Below are positions 55,746 through 64,000 of a DNA stretch of 64,000 nt, piece after piece. A program made the position numbers and the translations under genes. The notes beneath the pieces were generated by a model that ran no database searches, was not told where the DNA came from, and worked only from the letters and a program-made list of their open reading frames with translations. Each line of letters begins with the position of its first letter. Positions within the stretch are counted from its first letter, which is position 1. Source of the DNA: Rhodosporidiobolus odoratus (taxonomy: Eukaryota; Basidiomycota; Microbotryomycetes; Sporidiobolales; Sporidiobolaceae); contig JAOANU010000018.1 of NCBI GenBank assembly GCA_034387635.1, positions 310,001-374,000 on the forward strand, read 5' to 3'.

Positions 55746-56825
55746 TTAACGCGGATGCCCAGACCCATACTTGCGATAGTGCTGCTTGGGTATGCCTCGA
55801 CGAGGTTTGTAGTCGAGAACCGGACCCGGTGACTGCATGATGTGTCGCAAGTCAGCAGTGAGCAAGAAGGGTGAGGAAAAAGTGCTTGCTGTGGAGACAT
55901 CATCCAAAGATCCACGGACGGCAGCATTGGAGTGGAAGGAGTACGGAGAGGCAGGTTGGTCGTAAACTCTAGCTTGACCAGTGGGAGATGGTAGGAGCGG
56001 CAGACGAGGTGTCCCAGGTGACGGAAGAAGGTGTGCTGGTGAAGCGGGACTGCCGAGATCGCTGTTGCGCCGCGATCGAAACCGTGTCATGTGGGATAAT
56101 CGAGGGTCCACTTTGTTGAGAGTGAGTGGTTGCGGTCGTCGCGCAATGGTAGGTGACAAAGTCTCTTCCGGCTCTTCTGCCTCGCTGGAACGGCGACTAG
56201 AGCAGTCACTAAGGTGGCTGCTGTAGTTGCGCAGTGGCAGGTCGGATTCGCTCTTTGTGGGAGGTAGCAGGAATATCTGTGACTATCGACACGAGTAGAT
56301 CAGCACGAGTTTGACTAAAAGGAATGGTGTGTTCGCACCTGCTTCTCTCCTTCCGGCTGAGGAGGGTGGTAGGTGTTCCATTCTGGCTGTTATAGACAAT
56401 GTAGACCAAGCACGCAGTGTCAGAGCTGAGCCAGTGGTAAAGGGGCTAGATGGGCTTACCGGGACTGCATATGTGGCACCAGCCGAAGGTCCAGGGTCTT
56501 CACAGCCATGATGGTTGTCAGCATCGACCTGGTAGGAGGCAGTTTGGTGCAGAGAATGTCGGACATGGATCTCAAACTGAATGAGCAACCAGAATATGAT
56601 CAGCGGGCCCCATGTAAGGACAGAACGAAGTTGGCGTACCTTCCCCGCTGGCGGGGCATGCACCTTCACCTTCCGACTTTGCTGTGGAAACGGCACGCTG
56701 GTGAGGATCAGCTGTTGCTCCTAACCGCGTAGGCGAGTTGTGAATGGGGAGCGCACAGGGAAGAAGACGAGCTTGCGGGCAAATCCGGCAAGGCGGCGGC
56801 GTCTGGAGTTTGGCTCGGCAGACAT
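55746..56825 (-). CDS. Unrecognised Ser/Pro-rich protein
   Basis: Exons 56825-56757, 56681-56640, 56576-56460, 56386-56339, 56276-55746; 268 aa, all phase 0 with good splice sites (donors GTGCGC, GTACGC, GTAAGC, GTGCGA). A basic start (MSAEPNSRRRRLAGFARK), short motifs KVKVHAPPAGKFEIHV and PPEWNTYHPPQPEGEKQ, then a Ser/Pro/Arg-rich, probably disordered remainder (SRRSSEAEEPEE, RFRSRRNSDLGSPASP) ending LDYKPRRGIPKQHYRKYG. A 66-nt in-frame segment near 55882-55817 has a pyrimidine tract, branch-like CTGAC and CAG and may be an intron, giving 246 aa. No domain or family is recognised. The RxxS sites suggest phosphorylation by basophilic kinases (inference). Confidence 0.55.
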
Positions 56826-58947
56826 GCGGTGTGTAGGCGATCTGGACTCAAGAGTATGCCACGCTTACGAAGAAGGTTGGGAGACTAGTGGTTGGAAACT
56901 GCTGCGACAGTTCGGAGACCTGAAAAGTCAAACCCGCGGAGTTCCCGACGGATCCACGGATCGTGGCGGCTTGGCAGCGGCAGTGGGGAAGGGCAAGTGT
57001 GCGGTGCTGCCACTGGCATGATGCTACGTCGCTGCTATCACTCCATGACCGTCTGCCCAAGGCCAGAGACGGCTGGTGTTCTGTCGTAGCTTGGGTTACG
57101 ATTGTGCATTGGCAAATGCTTGCAGAGTGTTAGCCTTTGTCTGAAGGGGTCACGAGCTTGAAGATGTCGTTCACAGGTCGGAACCCTTAGTCAAGCTTGT
57201 CGGAGAGTCTTGAAGCGAGGAAGCGCAGATTATCGAGCGAACAGCTGCTCTGGCAGATCCAGTCTGTTGCACAACTTTCTCCGTCCCCTTTCGCCCAGAT
57301 TTACAGACGATCATGCAAAGCTTCTGCCAGCTGCATCAGACTCCACAGGATTTTGCTCAGGGCTTTGGGGGTCCATGTCATCTGAGTACACGGCACATGC
57401 TTCGCCCTGCCTGGCCATCCCTGACAATGCAACAGAGCAGTTCCTCTGCCGCACCCGCTTCCTCTGGACCTAGAGAATGCCTTCCCGCTCGTCGGGGCGC
57501 AGACGGGGGACGGGCTGTTGCCTTCCCGCTCGTCGGGGCGCAGACGGGGGACGGGCTGTTGCCCGGGTTAGACGGGCTTGCCAGGGGCCGGTCCTGTCAG
57601 CTAGCCCTGTGGAGAAGTGCTGCAAGACTGATTATTCCCGTTGAACCCCCAAGGTCGGAAGAGGTGCCGGTGGCGTTTGAAAACGCGCACCCGCCTGCAG
57701 CACGTTGTAGTGGAGGCCTGGCCTTGTTGAGCGTGTTGAAGACGCGCCTGACACCTCAGCGCGGCAGCAAAGCCTACTAGCGGTGTGAAAAGAGGCCGGC
57801 AAGAATGACCTTCTCAAACCGAAATGAACGCTCCCACGCCACCTGTGCGGACTCCCGCTGATTGCAGGGTGCATATCTCAGCTTCCAAAGCCTCGACAGT
57901 ATGTTTCAACAAAGCTTTTTTCCCTTTCCTCTTAGTCTGAATGAAGAGAACGCGCAAGTTGAGTTCATGTTTCACCTTTTCTCCCGTTTTGCCCGTTACA
58001 ACGCCGTGTTTACCGGTCCACCGGGCAAAACGGAGGCCCGTTCCCGCTTCGAATCCAGTTGGCCGAAAGGAAGGTTTTTGCCCCGTCGGTCGGGCTCGGG
58101 GAGGCATTCTCTATCTGAACCTTCTCAGCTTGGGGAAAGAGGTAAAGCATGCTCTGCAGTCGGTTGCGTTTCAGGCCGCCTTTTCTGCCTTTTCTGCAGG
58201 GTAAAGACGTCCGCGCTGGACACTGCCAACGTTGCTCCGCTTCGGATGGCCTTTCCTGTCGACCTTCTCAAGTTGGAACAATAGGCGTGTTAGCTCTGCA
58301 CTCTGGTGGCTTTGCTACAGGGTATGTCCAACCCTTGTTTATTGCTGGGATGTCCTGTTAGCACTAGCTGCTTTGGAAGGCTACCATGGAGCAAATTATG
58401 GGCCAGCAAGGCTGTTCCACTCGGAGAATGCAAGAACATATATGCCTCACGTCTTCTGTACTCACAGGCCTCATAGCCAGAAGAATGTACTGTTGTGGTG
58501 CCGCGGGCTCAAGGACTCACCGCACCATGACGATCGAGTTGGCAGACACAACCTTCCCAATGTGCGGAATAAAGGACTTCGTGTTCTGGTAGTCTCACAT
58601 GGTCGTTGTGCATCCGACGGCTCTGAGACAGCGTTCAAGTGACTCCACTGCTTTCGTTACTGAGGATCAAACCTTGTAGGGGAAAGTGCGAATTTTGCCC
58701 GAGGCGTGGAAAGCATCAAGTCAGCGTGTACTATTGGCGGCAAGTGACTGGCGGCGGCGCATCGGCACCTCGCAACCTCGCATGCTTTCAGAGTTCCGTC
58801 TCAAGAAGGCTCCCGGCACCGGAAGCCGACCGCTAGAAATGTTGCTGATGGCGTAAGCAGCTCGCACATCTATCTACCTTGCCGACTCACGAAGGAGTAC
58901 CAGTACGGCCGTAAGATCGTGAAGAGTGTCATGCTAGGAGGTCACGA
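56826..58947. other. 2.1-kb gene-free stretch
   Basis: The longest interval without a supportable gene. Frames are short, lack joining splice sites and show no motif on either strand. It contains a 41-bp tandem duplication (57478-57559). It may hold a long leader, a non-coding RNA or decayed sequence. Confidence 0.4.
57478..57559. repeat. 41-bp exact tandem duplication
   Basis: Two identical 41-bp copies, 57478-57518 and 57519-57559, starting TGCCTTCCCGCTCG and GC-rich. The period is not a multiple of three, which argues against coding function here. Confidence 0.8.
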
Positions 58948-61900
58948 CTACCCCAGACTACCCTCTCTACTTCCGAAGAACCGCGTCCCCAACCTAGCTC
59001 CCAACCTAGCGAAAGCCCTTTCCTCCCTCACCTCTCCCTTACCCAGCACCGGCGTGCCCACCCTGCTAGCTTCTCTACTCGCCGTTCCGGAACCTGGCAG
59101 CATCGGTAGCGCACTGAACAGACCGAGGTTACCTGAAGGTGGAGCGATGGGCGAGTTGAGCCCTGAGGCGGAGGGAGAGGTAAGGGCTTGAGAGGAAGGG
59201 TCCATGTCTAGAGTGGTCAGGAAGGAGGTGTCGCTCAAGCCTGTTGCGGTTGATGTGTGGGCTAGGAAGAGGTCGAGAAGGTGGTTCTGGTCGGCGCGGC
59301 GGACACCCTATTCAACCCCAGGAGCAGACGTTCAACGTGACATCAACAAGGCAAGGCAAGGACGGGGTGAGACTCACCTTGAGATCAAGCACCTTCTGGA
59401 AGTCGGAGAACGACTGGCAAGGGACAAGTAGAATGTAATGCTTGACAAACTCCTCGGCCGGATCTTCGGGCGTCATGATCACCTTGAGGAGCGTGTCGAT
59501 GTTTTGGACATTCCGAGAGACGTAGCGAGAATAGCTGCAAGAAAGTCACAGACGAGGTGAGCTCGCAAGGACGAGAGAGGCAGAGGCGAACGTACGAGGT
59601 AGGGATAGGGTTGGGGTCACCGGGCGCGAGAACGAGGTGAAGCAAACAGCTCTTGAGCGCTTGCAGGTCGAGCAATATCTGCAGACATAAGCTAAGTACG
59701 GGGACTGTGGATGTCGAGGACTTCTCGACCGTACCTGCTCCGCCCCCGTCTGGGCAATCGGACGACATTTGACGATAGACTGGGTGAACTTTGCCAAGAC
59801 GAGACTGCGCGAGATCAGGTCAGCAATGTACCGTGGATAACTGCTAGTGAGGAAAGCATGACTCACCCGACGACCTTGTCACAAGTATTCCGAACATACT
59901 TCTTCTGCTCGACCCCCTCCCGAACAGCAGCAACGACGGCCTGAATCCCCCGTTCGAGCTCCCCAATATACGCGCTCTCGCTACTGACGTACTCGGCTTC
60001 CCTCCACGGGCTGCGAGCCATGCTGGTGAATGCTGGCTCGATGGTAAGCTCGAGTTCGCGGAGTATGGCGAGAAGGGCGGAGGAAACGACAGAGGTGAAG
60101 AGATCTTTCTCGTGGGTGAAGGAGACGCGGTCGGCAAGGGGCGGGTCGATGACTTCGCGCAGGCGTTCCTCCAGCTGTGCAGAGAACGAAGGAAAAAGTT
60201 AGACGGTCGACCGAAGGAGAGAACAGGATAGTTGCCAGACGGACCTGAGTCGCTGTTTCCAAGCAGTACTCGGCCGTGTTCAAGACGAGGCACGCCGTTT
60301 GCAACTCTTGTAGATTTGGTCGTCCTTCTCCTGATAATCTGCGGTCGAACCTGTGTGCACTCAGTCACGTGAGAAAGCTTGCCTGGGACGAGGATACCGC
60401 AGAGCGTGGACGCACCTTATCAAAGCTGCCGTGAGGACATCCTCCGCATACGTCTTGAGCCATTTCCGGTAGACCTTGCATAGGTCGAGCAAAGGCTGTC
60501 GTACAGAGAGTTTGGCACATCGCTCGAGCGCTTCTCGGTAGAAGTAGAAGAGCTCGGTCGAGGACGGCAGCACCGCAGAGGGATTGTCGGAAGGGGATAA
60601 AGAGATGCGGGATGATGTGAAGGATTGGAGCATTCCGGCGAGAGTCCTTCATAAAGCAGACATAATCAGGCGTCAGTTCAGGGGCGCAATCGTGCTGGAA
60701 GGGTCTCGCGGTAGCCAGTGACAACGTACTTGTCTTGGGCGTCGACGAAGACACCTAGATATGGCTCGAAGACCGAAGTGATCGATGTTTTCGGTTCGAC
60801 GCCGCCGTAGCTGATCTGCGAGAGTTCGAGTATCGCCTCGAACTGCGCTACGCGTTAGGGAGAATTATCGAGCGGGAGCCAGAGGAGGACTTACCGTTAG
60901 GGAGTACTTCCTTGCTGTTTCCCTTTCAAACTCAGCGGTTTGGGCTATGGACTCGAGCAGGAGGGAAACATTCAAGGTTGACGATGTCTTCGCGAGTACG
61001 CTCTTGAGATCGTTCCTGCAGCGACGGAGCAGTCAGTATCCATGGTGCCAGAAACGCTGGATTCCGTAGGCGCACTTGGTGACCTCCCCGAACCCGCCGG
61101 CGAGCACAGCACCGACGTTCCAGGTTGCGGGGAAAATGCTCCCGCTTTCGTCTTCGTGAGTCTTGAGCACTCTTCGGAACCACGCAAAGCGCCGGGAGAT
61201 GTTGTCGAGTTGGCCTGCTTCGGAAGCGGAACCGAAAATCCGGCGGTAGTCGCGAAGGACCAGGAGTGAGTACCACCTCATGAGGTTGTTCCTGCGTAAC
61301 GTATGCATCAGAATAGGCTAGGAACGCGAGGTGCAGGTCCGGAGAGCTCACTTGGCATCGTCACCCAATGCGTCGATTACGAGGCAGGCGTCCGTCAGAG
61401 TAGCATTCTTGCCAGCTCGGGCGGCCTCGCTCGAAAAGCTACGGAGACGCGCAGAGGTATAAGCCAGAACGACAAGATTGCGGGCTGGGAGATGCACGCA
61501 CGCTTCCTCGAAGTCCTTCATTACTTGCACTCGCAGAACGTTCTGCACCTCCAGCACACCCCGACGGACCGCAGCTACCCGTTCGACGCTCGAAAAGGTG
61601 TTGAAGTACTGCGACAGCTCTTTGACCGCTGCTAGGGCTTGCGAAGTATCCCGATACTTGCGAGACTTGGCAAGGCGAGTCAGCTGGTCGAACGCGTTGA
61701 CTGCGAAATACGCGACATCAGCAAAAGCACGGTACGGGAAACGGGTGAGACGGAGCTACCGAGCATTTGGAAGCGTTTGAGAGCGTTCATGCTGGCCACG
61801 AGGTTGCGTTTGGCCAAGTCGAGCGACTGAATGTCGCGAGTGATGTCGCGGACCACCACCTCGCTCTCGGTAGCAGCGTCTCGAATGGCGGTCACTTGTG

Positions 61901-62387
61901 AAAGCAGGTCCTGCAGATGTACACATGTGAGCGGGAGCGGTCCAGACTACGGGCAGAGGGGACGTACGCCGATCAGCTCCTGCAAGTCGTTCATTTTCCT
62001 CGGGTCTTGATATCGCTCGAACAACTCTGTCAGAGCCTCCACCTCGAGCCTGATGTCCTGGATCTTGACTCGCAGTAGTAAGCCGACAAGGGGGGCTTTG
62101 CTCAAGCTAGCTTCTGCGGACGAGACACGAAGAGATGAGCGAGCCGGCGAGGGAGGTGGGGGCAGCAGAGACGGACCATCTGGCAAGAGCTCATTGAGTA
62201 CATCCTCGACCTGGGTTCCCGCTGCTCCATCTGAGCTACTGAGTACGAACTGGTCGAGTGCGTCCCTCTGATAGTGTAGAGATGAGGAAGAGTTGTTTGA
62301 GAGAAGCGAGAGAAGGAGTTCTTGAGGGAGTTCAGGCAGGGGTGCCGGGTGATGTATTGCGGGCAGTGAAATGGTAGGTGTTGTCAT
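58948..62387 (-). CDS. VPS53: Vacuolar protein sorting protein 53 (GARP complex subunit)
   Basis: Fourteen exons: 62387-61968, 61910-61760, 61700-61502, 61438-61352, 61291-61076, 61015-60895, 60842-60730, 60646-60416, 60350-60245, 60174-59867, 59804-59735, 59678-59596, 59534-59378, 59307-58948; 873 aa. Signature blocks: VVRDITRDIQSLDLAKRNLV, ALKRFQMLVNAFDQLTRLA, RKYRDTSQALAAVKELSQYF, SVERVAAVRRGVLEVQ, TLTDACLVIDALGDDAK, NNLMRWYSLLVLRDYRRIF, LNTAEYCLETATQLEERLRE, YVRNTCDKVVGLVLAKFTQS, GAEQILLDLQALKSCLLHLV, DFQKVLDLKGVRRADQ. VPS53 tethers endosome-derived vesicles at the trans-Golgi with VPS51, 52 and 54. The C-terminal 90 residues are Ser/Pro/Gly-rich. It diverges from SEC61 across 276 bp. Confidence 0.95.
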
Positions 62388-62663
62388 GCAGTGCCAATAC
62401 AGCGAGCAGTGTAGCAGATCAAGCGAGCAAGCTGAGGTGGAGCGCCTCGAGCGACTCGGAGAAAAAGGTAAAATTCAACGCCAACGGCATCAGCTCTTGG
62501 GGAGAGACACGGGACGGGGAGAGAGCGTGCAGCAGATCCTGGATATCCACTTGGGCTTGCTCGACCCGAGAGTGATCGACTGGACTCGACTCGCCCGCCT
62601 CGTCGACGTGGGCAACTGTTTCAAATTCCCTCTTTCCTCCTCGGTTCGCTGCTACCATCAACC
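62388..62663. promoter_or_regulatory. Divergent promoter region, VPS53 / SEC61
   Basis: 276 bp between the start codons of two secretory-pathway genes; shared regulation is possible but no unfolded-protein-response element or other motif was recognised. Confidence 0.35.
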
Positions 62664-64000
62664 ATGAGTGGGGGATTCAGAGTATTGGGATTAGTCGCAC
62701 CGTTCCTACCTTTCCTCCCAGAGGTCTCGGTACCCGATCGCAAGGTGCGTAGTCTCAGTCCCACTCCATCTCTCCCATCTCACAATCTGCTAGCTCTCCT
62801 ACCTGCTCTAGTCCACTGACGCGCTTCTACCTTGGTAAACAGATTCCATTCAACACAAAGGTCACTTCTCGCTCCTCCACTCTCCGCCTCGAGACGCATC
62901 GCGTCCAGTGTAGCCAGCGGCACCTCCCACCAGGACACCGGCTAATCTCCTCCGGGCGTACAGGTCGGATGGACAGCCGTCACCCTCCTCATCTTCTTGG
63001 TCTGCTCGCAAATTCCCTTATACGGTATCGTCTCATCCGACTCGTCTGGCAAGTCCCACTTCCTACCTTCTCTCCATTCCCCTCTCTCCCTTCCAACCCC
63101 CATCTAGTCTAATGCGTTCATCTCCCACACAGATCCGCTCTACTGGATGCGTGTCATCCTCGCCTCCAACCGCGGTACTCTGATGGAGCTCGGTATCACC
63201 CCCATCATCACCTCCGGCATGATCATCCAGTTGCTGCAAGGGGCCGGCTTCATCGAGGTCGACTTCACCCTCAAGGAGGACCGCGCTCTCTTCGGTGGAG
63301 CCCAGAAGCGTATGCCGTCCCCCTTTCCTCGCTCGCATCAAAAGCTGGGCTTCTCACGCGACTTGCATTTCAGTTCTCGCCCTTCTCATCGCTTTCGGCC
63401 AGGCTACCGTCTACGTCCTCACCGGTCTCTACGGCCAGCCCTCTGACCTCGGTGCCGGTGTCTGCCTCCTGCTTATTCTCCAGCTCATCGTCGCGGCCTT
63501 GATCGTTGTCCTCCTCGACGAGCTTCTCCAGAAGGGCTACGGGCTCGGATCCGGCATCAACCTCTTCATCGCTACCAATATCTGCGAGTCCATCATGTGG
63601 AAGGCTTTCTCCCCGACGACCGTCAACACCGGACGTGGACCGGAGTTCGAGGGCGCCCTCATCGCGTTCTTCCACCTTCTCTTCACCTGGAACGACAAGT
63701 CGCGTGCTCTCAAGGAGGCATTCTACCGCGAGCGTCTCCCCAACGTCATGAACCTCGTCGCCACTGTCGCGGTCTTTGCCCTCGTCATCTACCTCCAGGG
63801 CTTCCGTATTGAGATCCCGGTCAAGAGCAACCGCTTCCGTGGCCAGCGTGGTACCTACCCCGTCAAGCTTTTCTACACCTCGAACATGCCGTGAGTGGCA
63901 TCTTACCCTCGTACCAAACACTTCCTTCAGCTCATGCCCTTTCTTTGCAGGATCATGCTCGAGTCTGCCCTCACGTCGAACGTGTTCATCGTCTCCCAGA
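62664..64000 (+). CDS. SEC61: Protein translocon alpha subunit Sec61, 5' part
   Basis: Exons 62664-62744, 62843-62860 (18 nt, IPFNTK), 62964-63048, 63133-63309, 63374-63890, 63951-64000 and beyond; about 309 residues visible of an expected ~475. Blocks: [137 protein letters not shown]. It forms the ER protein-conducting channel (SecY family, 10 spans). Intron 3 starts with GC (GCAAGT at 63049), required for SSDSSDPLYW in frame. The gene continues past the window. Confidence 0.97.

Noticed and set aside
57313..57780. 155-codon plus-strand open frame in the gene-free interval
   Set aside because: It spans a 41-bp tandem duplication that is not a multiple of three, has no motif, and such lengths arise by chance in GC-rich DNA.
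58041..58062. B-box-like TTCGAATCC as part of a tRNA gene
   Set aside because: No matching A-box or acceptor stem at the right distance on either strand.

Overview
The window is nuclear DNA of a basidiomycete fungus, most likely a red yeast or relative of the Microbotryomycetes (Rhodotorula/Sporobolomyces type). The reasons are GC-rich coding sequence, genes packed on both strands with 0.1-0.8 kb spacers, many short introns (mostly 41-100 nt) with GTGCGT/GTACGT/GTGAGT donors and a CTNAC-like branch site, and typical fungal families (complex I 21.3 kDa-type subunit, xanthine dioxygenase family, GPP/DOG-type phosphatase, Zn2Cys6 factor, DUF6534-like membrane protein). No rRNA, tRNA, transposon, phage or CRISPR could be supported. 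All gene models are hand-spliced from reading frame, splice consensus and remembered family conservation; no transcript or database was consulted.

Layout. 1-10 kb: HEM2 (cut by the left edge, -) and an arrestin-like trafficking adaptor (+) diverge; then a complex I accessory subunit (-), a START-like lipid-binding protein (-) and an eIF5-mimic/BZW translation regulator (-). 10-20 kb: GPP-like HAD phosphatase (-) diverging from a sphingoid-base-phosphate phosphatase (LCB3 type, +), then aldehyde dehydrogenase (-) and a zinc alcohol dehydrogenase (-). 20-26.5 kb: one very large gene (+, about 1,986 aa) fusing several glycosyltransferase domains (GT4, GT2, a beta-rich linker, GT8, and one or two further GT-A-like regions). 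26.5-40 kb: gene-poor stretch, a small C2H2 zinc-finger protein (-), a DUF6534-like 7-TM protein (-), a mitochondrial-type sirtuin (+), an FBXO21-like F-box/YccV protein (+), a xanthine-dioxygenase-like protein (+) and P5C reductase (-). 40-49 kb: PRCC-like protein (+), Zn2Cys6 transcription factor (-), ATP synthase OSCP (-), eIF3c (+), phosducin-like PLP2 (-). 49-64 kb: DHA1-type MFS transporter (-), PEBP-family protein with an apparent frameshift (-), SGF29 of SAGA (-), an unrecognised Ser/Pro-rich protein (-), a 2.1-kb gene-free stretch, VPS53 of the GARP complex (-), and SEC61 alpha (+, cut by the right edge).

Most genes are housekeeping and do not form a pathway cluster. Possible functional neighbours are the alcohol and aldehyde dehydrogenases and the divergent VPS53/SEC61 pair. 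The most unusual content is (i) the multi-glycosyltransferase fusion, which looks like a single-chain glycan-building enzyme, (ii) gene-structure oddities: a 4-nt exon inside a Zn2Cys6 finger, start codons split by or directly followed by introns in three or four genes, and three well-supported GC-AG introns, and (iii) a dioxygenase whose conserved iron-binding His reads as Tyr.
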